Below, piece after piece: positions 37,440 through 50,600 of a stretch of 64,000 bases of DNA; within the stretch, counting starts at the first letter, position 1, and each line of letters starts with the position of its first letter. Made by a program: the position numbers and the translations under genes. The stretch lies in assembly GCA_016808115.1 (NCBI GenBank), contig JAEQBH010000667.1:186001-250000 (forward strand), given 5' to 3'. Origin of the DNA: Tetrastigma voinierianum. Its lineage: Eukaryota; Streptophyta; Magnoliopsida; Vitales; Vitaceae. The notes under the pieces are model-generated. The model was not told the origin of the DNA and did no database searches. It was given only the letters and a program-made list of their open reading frames with translations.

Positions 37440-38396
37440 TTACAAGTGATGTTCTAAAATGAGATAAAGAGAATAAAGCACATACAAAGATGGTTTCACC
37501 GTCGACCAAACTTACGTCAGTGGTTCTATGCTAGATATAAGGATTTCTATTATTTTGAATCAGGTTACAGTTAGACTTATATGCATGAGATCTCCCCCTC
37601 ACTACAACATCTTCCCTACACTAATCGCTCCCTATGGAATCTAGAACAAGTCCCCTCGTTCCCCCAACTACGATGTCTGAATGCACTACCCACATATATC
37701 ATGTAATCATTGCGGATTTCATATCTAACCTCGAGTGAAAGGATAAATACAATACCTCAGAGAGTATATTGTCACGTACTTAGTCTCTAATAAGGCTCAG
37801 TCAAAGCAGACAACTGCCCCTCGAACGTTGCTAAATTAACCTCATTTACTTGCTTGCTGTATGAAACTCTACCAGCAGCAGGCGAATAGAACTGAGACAA
37901 CACTTGGAAGGAAGAAACTCTCTATTGAAGAAAGAACCTTTTACAATGCTAAGAGAAGCTCTTAACTTGGTTCTACCGAGTTTGTGGTTTGCGAATAGAG
38001 GCCACCACCTCCTTATATATATACATCCAATGGGGTATAGAACTTGAAGACTCTACTATCCTAAAGTTCAAGATATTTCTTATGTACGTCATAAATCAAA
38101 GTATCATGGAGAGACTCTGGCTACTCTCCAGCATTCCATGGTTTTTCCATATCCTTCGCCGTCCTTCACTCTTCTACACATGTTGAGCCTTCAAGCATCT
38201 TCTGACTAAGTAGACTTCTCGAGGTCTTCTAGAGACCTTCTACATAGCTCTGGTCGAAGAAGTGCCTGAGGCATAGGCATTCCTTCTCCTTATACATGGG
38301 CTTAAGGGGGCTCTTGTGCCCCGTGGGGATCCACCATATGATGAGTGTGAGGTCTGAGAGTGAGTTTGTGACAATATTTTATTCTTTGTAACATCT
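37440..38396. other. Less AT-rich intergenic segment, probable transposon debris
   Basis: Higher GC than its surroundings and rich in CTC/GAC words, as in Copia LTRs. A 65-codon ORF at 37989-38186 lacks any domain. I cannot define ends. Confidence 0.35.
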
Positions 38397-39660
38397 CAAA
38401 TTATACCTAATAGGTTTATTACATGTTTGAATTCTTATAAAGTAAAGTCGATTTTCGGAAATTAAATGAAGAATGATATGGCAGGATTTTGAAGTAAAGA
38501 TTAAATTGGTTATTTACATGGAATGAAGACCCAGGTCATAAAGCAAAGAAGATGATATGTTATTGTAAATTTTAAATAGTTGAAGTTTTCCAAATAGGAT
38601 GAAGTGGAAGGACTAGATTCAGAGCTAAAGGTGAAAGTCAAAGAGGTATGGAATCAACAGGCCTTACTAACAATGGGGGGGGATGGAATCATTTGTCTTT
38701 GAATGAGACAAGTTCTCATTTTGGCTTTGGAGTGTAAGGGCTTACAGTTTGGAGAAGAAGCCATTTTTAGGTTTCCAATTGTTCAAGCAAGAGAAGAGAA
38801 GAAGAGAGAAGACATCAAGTTTGCAGAGACTCCTCATATTTGTTAGTACAAAACTTTGTATCTGATTGTGTAAAGAGAAGGTATGGATTTGTTGGCAAAT
38901 CCCTCCATAACTCTCTTTACCTATGTTTGGTTTGAACCTATCTACATATAAAGTATTTTTATTGGTTTTTAGTTCCATTTATAGTTGGTTTGGGGTTTGG
39001 TTAGGAAATTTGGTTGAAAGTTGACTTGTGAAATCAGATTGATGTCAATTTTTAAAGTTGAATCACGTTGCTCAGGAATTATTTTTTGGTTTAGAGAGAG
39101 GGATGTTAGTGTAGATACTAGGGTTGAATATTAGATATAAATGTTTTTGATCCAGAAGATGTTTAAGTACCCGTTATTGAGTTGAGTGTCAAATCTCGAA
39201 AATTGGTTTAAGGTCAGGATATTATGCTAAGTGCGAAAGTTTGATTTGCTCAAGCTAATTATGAGTTATTTGAGTTAAATGATGTGCCACATTTTGTTCT
39301 ATTAACACATTGAATTACGAATGAAAGAATGATACATGTAAATATATGAAAAATGTTTTGTACCTGCCGCCAGGCCCGCCGCTTGAAAATCCTGTTTAGG
39401 AAAATATTGATTCTTACACGCATATTTGCTAATGTGATTAAATAAGCAACAAAATCGAAAACAGTATAATTGTATGTTTTGTCGGGGCTTAGGATGGGTA
39501 GACGAATGAATAAGGCACGTCCCATTGAAGATGCGACGACACTCGTGTGCTCATTTTTGTTGATGGTGGCAGACCGCGTCTTTGTTCGATCTTTGATACT
39601 CTGTAGTCATTATAGCACTTCTATTAAATGAGGCAACAGTCTTTTGATGATCTTCCTAAC
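38397..39660 (+). repeat. Possible truncated Ty3-type LTR
   Basis: It starts TGTAACATCTC, like the TGTAACGCCC start of the 12304 LTR, and has a similar layout: a purine-rich 'agagaagaagagagaagaca' tract about 400 bp in, then a T/G-rich stretch. No right end or PBS is clear. Confidence 0.35.
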
Positions 39661-40349
39661 CGCCTACTAGTGCTACAACAAATATTTCTTTAATAAAAAA
39701 TATGAAATCATTTTTCAAATATTTATAAATATGGTAAAAATAATTCTCTCTTAAATAATAAATTCGTATTTTTAAACAAATTTAAAATAACTTTTAGCGA
39801 ATGAATTGTAGAGCTATTTTGATAAAAATGAAGATCCTTTTTCTTTTAAAAAAAAAAAAAGAGTTAAATTCTTTATATAAAATACCATTTTGATGAAGTT
39901 AAATAAAAGTTATATTGAAAATCATTTTTATATTTTCAAAATAAATTTTTAGTATGGACCTATTTTTCTAAATTAAGTTTTTGAAGTAATTTTTTTAAAT
40001 ATATAAAAATGTCTATTATAGACCTCAAATTTGGGTCTTAGGAGTTTTTTTTTTTTTTTTTGTAGGAGACAATCCCGGCATTGAAATAGACGAGAGAGAA
40101 GTCTCTCTTTCCATAAGATTATCTGCATGGTTTTTAAAGGGAACTTTGCAGATTATACCAGTGATGAGTCATAATTGGCCATTACTTAAGTATTTTTAAA
40201 ATAATTGGGACATGAGCCTTTATAATTAAGGTTATACTAGTTTTTTAAGTTTATTTTTTTTAAGAAAACCATGGGCGCCCCCACGTTGAGTTGAAAGCCT
40301 TAAGTTGCTCAAAGTTTAAAGTTTTGTTTTTTTTTTAATAAGATGTTTT

Positions 40350-42180
40350 TGGGGCAATGAGCCAGGAAGCGATCTTTGGAAGACGTCCCCAGACTTTGGA
40401 GCGAAGTTCGACAGGAGGCGACAGCTGTCATTGCGAATCCTCTTAGGTAAATTTTCTTGACTTTCTTTTTATTTAGAAATTCTGCTTGTTTTATATAATT
40501 CTTTTTAATTAATTGTCTTGTCTATATATTTGTTTAATGTTTTTCTTTAATTAGTTATTTAATTTATAGTTTATTATTATTTATTTTCTTGTAAGTATAT
40601 TATTTGTTTTTGTTTATTTAATTAAATTTAGTTATAGATTTCTTTTTATTATTTAATAATTCAATTTATTTTTCCTTAATCCATAAACCATCAACCACCC
40701 TTAATTTATTAAAATTCCCAAATTTCAAAATTCAAATTTCCAATCTAATTTTCTAAAATTCAAATTTTCAATTTTAAAATTCAAGTCCTCCAAAGTCAAA
40801 ACCCTAAATTTAAAAAATTCAAATTCTAAATTTTCATTTATGTATTTTTAAAATTCAAGTGTCCAAATTTCAAAATTCAAATTCTCATTTTCTAAAATTA
40901 AAATTTCAATTTTAAATTCAATTCCTCCAATTTTCAAGTTTTCAATTTCAAAATTGCAAATTCTTAATTTCAAAATTCAAGTGCTCTAATTTCAAAATTT
41001 AAGTCCCTCAATTTATAATTTCAAAATTTCAAGTTTCCAATATAAAAAATCAAGTGCCCTAATTTCTAAATTCAACTTCCCATATTTCTAATTTCTAATT
41101 TTTCAAATTTTTAAATTTTAAAATTATCGATTCCCAACTTCAAAATTCAAGTGCCCTAATTTCAAAATTCAATTCCCTCAATTTCCAATTTCAAAATTTC
41201 AAGTTTCCAATTTCAAATTCAATTTCTCCAATTTCCAATTTAAATTTCCCAAATCTCAAATTTCAAAATAAAGAATTCCAATTTCAAAATTCAAGGATCT
41301 TAATTTCAAAATTCAAAGTCCGCTAATTTTCAATTTCAAATTTTCAAGTTTCCAATTTCAAAATTACCATTCCTCAATTTCAAATTTCAAGTACCATAAT
41401 TTCAAAATTCAAATCTTCAAATTTCTAATTTCAAAATTCTAAATTCCAAATTGCAAAATTTAAAATCTCAAATTTATAAAATTCAAGTTCTTATTTTAAA
41501 AATCCAAATTCAAAAATCTAAATTCAAAAGTCTCAAATTTCAAATTCCTTTCGATTCTCAATTTTCAAACTTTAATTTTAAAATTTCAATTTTAAATTGG
41601 TTTTCAAAAATTTCGATCACATGATTAATTATACAATTCCTATAAAATAGAATTTTGTGGAGGTAATATGTGTAACAGATAAATGGGCTTGGGTGGGACC
41701 TGACATTTCATATATCATTTTAATAAATAATTTGACATTTGATCTATAACCTAATACAATTAGTCACGAATATTTTTGTATATTGTGCACTAACATTGTT
41801 TCTAATTGATATCACTTCGGATATGTTGCCTAGGTACACATTTTTCATATCTTTGCTTGTTTATTTATTTATTTATCTGTCTATTTATTTGTATACGTTT
41901 AGTTTGTTGTTGTTTTGCTATTGTTTGTCTTTGGTATCTATTGATCGATCGACAAAAAACTGCATTTTTATTAGTTTGTTTAGTAGAGAACCGATTTTAG
42001 GATTTTAGAGGATTGCTACGGATTGATACTATAACTTCCCTATAAGTAACCTAACCGTCGAACCTAAACTCGATTTTTCTTAGACCTACTTTTTCATAAG
42101 GAGTCACATTTAGGGTTTTTTATTTTTATTTTGTTTTTCATTTTAAAATAAAACAAAAATAAGTAGCGACTTCAAATCGT
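40350..42180 (+). repeat. LTR-like segment of a Tat/Ogre-type element
   Basis: Near its right side, 'aaacaaaaataagtagcgac' followed by 'ttc' (about 42155-42177) resembles the LTR/primer-site junction of Ogre-like elements, whose primer site begins TGGCGACTCC. 'cttccctataagtaac' and 'aaggagtcacattt' just before it are phrases I remember from such LTRs. The left part, with GCGAAGTTCGACAGGAGGCGACAGC near 40400, is GC-richer. No gag follows, so it is a solo or broken LTR. Confidence 0.4.
40690..41610. repeat. G-depleted degenerate repeat (CAAAATTCAAGT-like)
   Basis: About 0.9 kb of variations on 'ttCAAAATTCAAgt(g)ccctaattt', with irregular spacing. The plus strand is almost free of G: the 60-base line at 41161 has 14 C and 1 G. 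The whole block behaves as a diverged minisatellite and lies inside the LTR-like segment. Confidence 0.85.
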
Positions 42181-42537
42181 TTTTAAAATTATTTTTCAAT
42201 AATAAAAATGTGTCTCTCATTTTTAGTGGGAAACACATAATAACCAAAAATATGGAATCCACACCTATGTTTGATCTTTAAAAAGTGTTTTGAGAAGAAT
42301 AATGATAGTAAAAAAATGAATTTTTGAACTTAATTATCATGAAAATATGAAAACAATTAAATTAAAAGTTTATACATTTTCAAATTATTTAATTTTAACT
42401 AAGAAGGAAAGAAATAAATACAATGAGTTTAAAACAAATAAAACGAATTAAGTAATATTAAATCTTATAATATATATTCTTCACTGTATCATTTTCTTAC
42501 ATTTTCTTTGAACCAAGCAGATTAAAACTAATAAATA

Positions 42538-42539
<2 letters not shown>

Positions 42540-42607
<68 letters not shown>

Positions 42608-42628
42608 TACTATATATATATATATATA
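42540..42628. repeat. (TA)n microsatellite
   Basis: More than 30 TA units, interrupted once by 'actac' at 42606. Confidence 0.95.
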
Positions 42629-42769
42629 GTTTAATTCATGTTTTAAACATAAAGAACACTCATTTTGGTATTGTGTGAATAATGTTTTTATTCCCCAAAT
42701 TTAGTATATTTTGAGTTTTTCGTGTTTTTCAAAAAAAAAAAAAACAACAACTAACTGGGAATCAAATGT

Positions 42770-43680
42770 ATTTTATATGTTTTCTTTGTTTTCATTATTT
42801 TTCAAAACAAGAATATATCAAGAAAACCCCAATATATATACATTTTGAATCCAATACAACCCCAAAATATTTAAACCCTATTTTCTACATTTAAAATAAT
42901 TTAAATATATTTTTCTGTATTTTCAATCATTCTTATATTAAAAACAACAGGAAATAAGTAAAAAATAAATTATTTAAAAACTTTTTTGAATGTTTACTTT
43001 GTTTTCGTTTTCTTTGTTCTCCGTTATTTTTCAAAACAAGAATATACCAAGAAAACCCCAATGTATATGCATTTTGAATCCAATACAACCCCAAAATATT
43101 TAAACCCTATTTTCTATATTTAAAATAATTTAAATACATTTTGCTGTATTTTCAATCATTCTTATATTAAAAACAACAGGAAATAAGTAAAAAATAAATT
43201 AAATTTTTTTTTAATGTTTTCTTTGTTTTTTATATATCTCTTTATTATCGTTGTTTTCAAAAACAATAATATACCAAGAAAACCCCATACCATACATTTT
43301 GAATCAGCCTGACTTAAAATATTTAAACCCTATTTTCTATATTTAAAATAATTTAAATACATTTTTCTGTATTTTCAATCATTCTTATATTAAAAACAAC
43401 AGGAAATAAGTAAAAAATAAATTAAATTTTTTTAATGTTTTCTTTGTTTTTTTTATATATTTTCTTTATTATCGTTGTTTTTCAAAACAATAATATACCA
43501 AGAAAACCCCCATATACATACATTTTGAATCCAATACAACCCCAAAATATTCAAACCCTATTTTCTATATTTAAAATAATTTAATGTTTTCTTTGTGTGC
43601 ATAAATCGTTCTATATTAAAACATTTAGGAAATAAGTAAAACAAATTATTTAAAAACTTTTTTTTCTTTTATATATATAT
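42770..43680 (+). repeat. Four-unit ~228 bp tandem array
   Basis: 'agaaaacccc' starts at 42821, 43050, 43278 and 43501 (periods 229, 228, 223). Each unit carries 'cattttgaatcc' or a variant, 'tttaaaccctattttcta' or a variant and, in the first three, 'aacaacaggaaataagtaaa'. High similarity between units suggests recent amplification or conversion. Confidence 0.95.
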
Positions 43681-44039
43681 TTTTGTCAGAAATAGAAAAA
43701 ACTCATTTTCAAGAAAAAGTGGAAAATGTTAGATTTTAAGGTTATTTATTTTCTCTTAATTAAATATTTATTTTTAAAAAGTATGTTTGAAAACAATTAC
43801 CAATCATACCTTTTTGTAAAAATGCCTTTGGGGTAGGGCAGGACATATAGGTCGGTGTGACATGATTGCTGACGTTTTAAGATTGAAAAGAGTTGGTAAT
43901 TAACACAGCTCACTACCTGCCGGATGCAATACCAAATAAACGAGTGTGGGGTTGTTTACGAGTCATTTTAATCATGTTCTTAATGAATTACTCTTCCCAT
44001 GACAAAAATATCTTTCAGGGGTGAACAGCACTACTCATT

Positions 44040-45420
44040 GGATTTTTCTTTCCTATTTTAAACTAAAGCTAAATATCTTTCGAGGTAAGAGCGATTAATT
44101 ATCGACCAGTTATGATTATGTGATAATATATTAATAGTATCAATATTTATTAATCCAAACCGGTCATAAATAATAAAAGTTTTAACGTTCGTTAACCCAA
44201 ATTCAACTTATTTATTATTCGTGTTCATGGGTTGTATTCGTAATGGAGTGTCGATATCACGGTCGTTAATCGATGTTCTTAGCGTGTCTCAGCGAATGAC
44301 AAAGTTTTGCGTTAAGTTGCTTACGAGGTCATTTTATTTGTGTCGTGTTCGTGGAGTTGTATTAAGTATGCGTGTTGATATCTGAATCGTGATCTTTTGG
44401 CAGCCGTCTGTGGACAATAAAAGTTTCGATATTCGTTAAATTGGACACATTTGTTATTACATTCAGGCGTGTGAATACGAATATGGCCGAATTTAATTTG
44501 GTATTTGAAATAATAAAATTATAATTAATTATCGTATTTAACATAAATTATTTATTAAATTAAATATGTTTTATTAATTATTATTTAAAATAATAAAATT
44601 ATAATTAATAATCAATATTTAATACAAATAACCTATTAAATTAAGTAATTAATTAATATAATAATTAAATTGATTAATTTGAGTCAAATTCATATTAGAT
44701 AAGTTAATATTAATATGATCAGATTTATTAACGTATTAAATGAAATTGATATAAATATGAGCGGCTTGTGATTATCTTACTTTTTAAACCCCAGCGATGT
44801 TGTTACTTGTGGGTGTTCAATTTTGCTAGCCCTATTTGAAGGGCGGTGAACCTTTTGGATGTTTTTTTTCTTTTCCTATTTTAACCCCAAAAACTAGTAT
44901 CTTTTTCATATTATATTAATATACGGATAGTATGATATTTATTAATTAATAAAATTAGTAAATAATAAAAGTTTAACGTTACATTACTTACAAAAATCCG
45001 TTTAATTAAATTATTTAAAAAAATAATAATAATTCATATTATTATCCATATTCAACATAATTATTTAAATTAAATATATTTATTAATTTTATTATTTAAA
45101 TAATAAAATAAATTTAATAATCAATGACCCCAACATAAATAACCTATTAAATTAATTAATTAATTAATATAATAATTAAATTAATCAATATTAAATATGT
45201 TAATATTAATATGAACTATTTATTAAACGTATTAAATGAGTCAATATAAATATGATCCGAACATACTTATACTTGACTTAAACCAAAAACAGTATTACTT
45301 ACTTGTAAGTGATCAATTTTGCTAGCCCTATTTTAAGGGGGGTGAACCTTTTAGATGTTTTATTTTTCTTTTCCTATTTTAACCCCGAGCTAGTAAGAGT
45401 GAGGACTCATAATGAACATC
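44040..45420. repeat. Partial tandem duplications including family M copy 2
   Basis: 'ttcctattttaa' occurs at about 44051, 44873 and 45371, and 'ttttgctagccctatt' at 44821 and 45317 (about 496 bp apart). The AT-rich interior at 44100-44770 is the inverse of the repeat at 30700-31270. The 44920-45250 section is a shortened copy of it. Confidence 0.75.
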
Positions 45421-45689
45421 TTGTGAAAGTTAAGTGTGCCTTTTTGTCTTTAACGACCATACTAACTTTTTAAATCAGGTGAGATCAGACTTATGGGCTT
45501 TTCATTAACAGAAAGAAATATTGTCATATTCATTTAATTTATGCTTCACGCTTCACATGTGTATCACTTATCACCCTCCTTATTTATTTTAATTTTTTTT
45601 ATCCTATCCCTTTCCCGGTTTTCAAATTTGTCAGCCTCCATGTCTCCTCTACGTCACAGCCGCCGCCATTTTGGTTTTTTCTTTTTGAG

Positions 45690-46640
45690 ATTTTCTGATA
45701 AGCTTACATTGAAATTGAAATCATCGTTGCGTATAGACTAATCACTAATCAGTTTCTATTAATGGTATTAATTTTATTAATTTTAATTTATAAAGCTTGG
45801 AAGTTGAAATTAGATTTTATAAAACTCGCTTTAAATGATAAAAATGTGAAATGGTCATTAGATAAAACTAAAATATAATGTAATATATAAAATAAATAGA
45901 TATCAAAACAACATAAATTAGATTTTTACTCTGACAAGCTTACATTGAAATTGAAATTGCTATAGACTAATCAGCTTCTATTAATGGTATTAATTCTATT
46001 AATTTGAAATTATAAAACTTGGAAGTTGAAATTAGATTTTATAAAACTCGCTTTAAACGATAAAAAGGTGGAATGGTCTTTTGATAAAACTAAAATATAA
46101 TATAATATACAAAAAACATAGATATCAAAACAATATAAATTAGATTTTTGATCTGATAAGCTTACATTGAATTTGAAATTGAAATTAAAATCATCTTTAC
46201 ATATAGACTAATCAGCTTCTATTAATGGTGTTAATTCTATTAATTTGAATTTATAAAGCTTGGAAATTCAAATTAGATTTTATAAAACTCGCTTTAAATG
46301 ATAAAAAGGTGGAATGGTCCTTAGATAAAACTAAAATATAATGTAATATATAAAATAAATAAATACCAAAACAACATAAATTAGATTTTTGCTTTGATAA
46401 GCTTACATTAAATTTGAAATTGAAATTGAAATTATCTTTCTGTATAGACTAATCAGCTTCTATTAATGGTGTTAATTCTATTAATTTGAATTTATAAAGC
46501 TTGGAAGTTGAAATTAGATTTTATAAAACTCGCTTCAAACAATAAAGAGGTGGAATGGTTCTTAGATAAAATTAAAATATAATACAATATACAAAATAAA
46601 TAGATACCAAAACAACATAAATTAGATATTTGTCGTAAAT
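45690..46640 (+). repeat. Four-unit ~235 bp tandem array
   Basis: 'agcttacatt' begins units at 45701, 45937, 46159 and 46400. All units share 'attagattttataaaactcg' and 'aacataaattagat'. Each unit also contains 'aatataatgtaatatataaa' or a variant, close to the tail of the SINE-like fragments. Confidence 0.95.
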
Positions 46641-47597
46641 TTCTTAAAACAATATGTAAAATGAATGTATATATATATATATATTCCTAGTGGTTTACGT
46701 TAGTACTATTTGTGGGATAAAATTAGATCCCGTGTAAACTTTAAAATATTTAATGTTTTAAGTTATTATTTCATTTAAATTACACCATCTAATATGAAAA
46801 ATAAAAAGTGATTAGTCTTGTGACGGAAATGGAATTATCCTTTATATTCAAAAAGATAAATTTAAACTATAATTATATTTATGGGTTCTTTATTTATTAG
46901 TTTTTTTAAAAAAATTCTATCGAATTTGATCCTATATTTATATGTTTACTTTCATTTAATAACATTTTCATTTATTACCTTGGCAAAATTTATGGGAACG
47001 ATTAATTTCTTCGTATTAATATGATATTGTTTATTTTGGGTATAAGTTTTATTTTGTTAAATATCGTTCATTTTTATTAACTCATAATACTTTTGCATTT
47101 TTAAGTGACGAGTCTTTGCATCCAATAACAAAAAAAAAGGTAAATAAAGGTGGAGTATAGATGGAAATGTGGGAGATTAAAATATTTGAATTCCTTGGAG
47201 AATGGAGAGTGAGTGTGAAGTTTCGAAGTGGTATCAAAATTGTATTTTTGTAAAAGTTGTATACCACCAAACCAAACCAATGAGATTCGAAAGCAACTCT
47301 CTCTTTGTTTTATTATTATTATTATTATTATTTTGAAAAATCTTTGTTTTATTATTATTATTATTTCCAACTTATGAATCCATTCATTTAAATATCTTCT
47401 ACAATGTCATTATCAATTCCCATCAACTTTCTTACTCAATCACTTCTGCCGCCAAGCTGGATCTCATCTTCTTCAATTTTTTTAATGTTTATTCTATTTT
47501 TTTCACTTTCTCTTTTTCTTTTGGATCTTTCTAAAATTTCTTTTCTCTTTTCAAATATTTTCACTTTTCTAGACCCCTCAAGTTTAGACATTAACCT

Positions 47598-47599
<2 letters not shown>

Positions 47600-47650
<51 letters not shown>
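47600..47650. repeat. (AT)n microsatellite
   Basis: About 25 AT units. A TTA run (about 7 units) is at 47311-47332. Confidence 0.95.
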
Positions 47651-47652
<2 letters not shown>

Positions 47653-47689
47653 TATTTTAAAAGTAAAGTTAGCTATAAAACCTAACTCA

Positions 47690-50600
47690 AATGGTAAAAA
47701 AAAAGATGAATATACCGACGAACCAAAATCAAATCTAAAAATATATTATTATGTATGTAAAAATGAATAGAAGTAAAAAAGAATAAAAAAATAATTGTTA
47801 ATTGTTTTATGTTATTTTCCCTTGTTTTAAATATATAAAAGATAAAAAATATTTTAAGTTTCCAAATTTATTTATTTATTTTTTTATATTTATTCACTTT
47901 GTAATACATTATAACAATATGTTTTTTTGACAAATTTGTCCTCACAAGACCTTGGACTCTTTTCCCCTCTCTATCCCTACCCGAGCTAGGTCTTATTGGT
48001 ATTATGCTTTATTTCTAGAACTATTTAAGAACACAAGTCCTAAAATTTTTATTTTAAATTACAAATATGAGAGTTTTTATATTTTACAACTTTTTCTTTA
48101 ATTTTAGAAAAATTTATTAATTGTTTTTTTTTTATCATTTGAAAAAAATAAAATAAAAATGGAAGATATCAAGAATCTTTTGAAAATAAACTCAAGAATG
48201 TACTTTGGATACGATGTAAATTATTAAAAATTTCACACTTTTTACATATATGTAAATAATAATTAATTATTCATAACAAAATAAAATCTTGTACATATTT
48301 GTTTATTTTGTTGGGTTGGCATATATGGGGGCAGGTAGTGCTGCCTCCCCACCTTCTTGCAGCTAGGATTTGAATATATACTTATAAAGCACATGCACAA
48401 ATGTGAGAAAAAGGGAAGGAATTTTAAATATATAATCACAATAAAAAATAAATTTAAAAAAAAGGTATATGCATGAATCCAACCTTAAGCACAATAAAGA
48501 ACATACATATATGGGGACCCATTACATAAATAAATATGGAATGCCCATAAACATCAAGTGTCCAATGATAAAAATTTTAGGTTTTTTTTTTAAAAATAAT
48601 TTATTTTTTAAGAAAATAAAATATATAATAATTTTAATTTTTTAAATTAAATCTCATGCTATCTCTTGATCTGAGCCTTTGATTTTTTCAATTAAATTAG
48701 AAGCAACATATTGATATCAAACAATATAATTGATTTTTTTTTTTTACTATGTATTCACTTTGCATATTACATTTTAATACTTTGTTATGGATTCGATTAT
48801 GATTCTTTAGTATGCCCATCCTACCCTTTTGCCACTTGAGCCAAACCCAAACACAAAATATAATTAAACTTATTAATAATCACTTTGACTATTATGGTAA
48901 GTGGCTAGACTTAATTAGGCTTGGGCAAACCAAAAATAAGTTCTTTAATATCCCACTACCACCTCTTTGCCAAACTTTTGAGCTCAAAGCCCAGCTCACT
49001 TCTGTATTACTTATTTATTTATATGAAATATTATAATTTGTTTTCTATTAATGAAACTTTTTTAAACATTATTCCTCTCTCAAATGATATTTACAAATAA
49101 TTCACATCTTATTATCTTGGTGGTTGCGTGTCTGTTTTAAGACTCTTATGAATCATTTTGTGCATGAATCATTGATTGAATAATTGTCTTTATTATGACA
49201 CAACTCAAACTCATAATTTAATGTTTGTGAAGTCACTTTCTCAATTCCATACATAAACCTGGCTAGATGAAACTCTTCCCAGATGTACCTTATAATGACA
49301 TTTGGTTGTATGTTATGAAGGTTGCTTCTTTCTTTTGTTCTTTCTTTTGATAAGATTATGATGGTTTTATATCTCATAATGACATTTGTTTTTTTATAGG
49401 TTTTGAGTAAAAGTAATGTTCTTTTGAATATTAGTTAGTTTGATTGTTTATTCATTTATTTATTTATTTTTTACCCCTTTGAAAATTTTTATTATATAGA
49501 GGAAAACAATGTTTTTAGAACCAATAAAGTAAATAAATTGAAAAAAATTCTTAATTAAACGGATTTATTTGATTTGTCGTCAGATCTATTAGTGGTCAAC
49601 GATTACATTATAAATATATAGTTTGTATATTATTAAAACTAAAAATAGTTATAAGAACCAATGATATTATTAAAAACCAATAATATTTATTATATTATTC
49701 TTGTTTAATATTATAAAATTTCAGTATATTTCAATATATTTTGTTTGTTTTCTTCAACCTTGGAATCTGAGGATATATTTTATGAATGGGCCTTAAGCCT
49801 GTTGTATCTTAAAGGAATGGGCTGGGTTGAGACAATTGGCAAATTGTTGAAAGACTGGGCAAAGCATGTTCAAGGCAGTTTGAATTCCAAAACATTAGAA
49901 ATTTTTTTTTTTTTGACTTTTTTTAAAATAGAAAGAATAATCAATTGATTTTTTTTTAATTTTTAATATTTAATAGAAATAAAAAAATTAAAACAATAAA
50001 TAATCTAATACTTAACACAATTAAGTATTATTTATTTGCCCTTGAGGCATGAGGATGGGGAACGAGAGGTTCGAATCCTTTTAAAAATAAAATACAACAC
50101 CTTTTAAGAATAACATACAACTTTTACATTCAAAGTGAATATGTAAAAAAAAATAGTACTATCTATTTTTTTAAATTCTATTCAAAATTAAAAACAAACC
50201 CCAAACGCTTCTTACTTAACTATTCATATAACTTTTATATTAAATCATATTAAATTATTAAATTAACTTATCGAACATTGGCTCTTGAATACAAGAGAAT
50301 ATAAGATTGAATCCTTGTAACAAAAGAGTAGTACTATAATGTAATATATAAAAGTCAACAAAAGTGGAAACTTATCAAACATTTGAGTGCTTTACATGAT
50401 ATATAGTATTAGTTATTAGTTTGATTTATTTATGGTTGGTGTACTTATTTTATTTTTGAAAACTTATAAAAACAACACAAAAAATTTGTTTGGTGATTTT
50501 TTTACCAATAATTTCCTATTGTTGGGAAGAAAAATAAAAAATAAATTTGGTAAATTAAAAAAATAAAAAATATTTTTAATTGTTTTTATTTATTTTCTCA

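Noticed and set aside
40690..41610. CRISPR-like regular spacing of short repeats
   Set aside because: Repeats are degenerate, irregularly spaced and without unique spacers, and the window is plant nuclear DNA.
50041..50078. Possible tRNA gene at GGTTCGAATCC
   Set aside because: Only the B box is present; no acceptor or anticodon stems can be formed around it.
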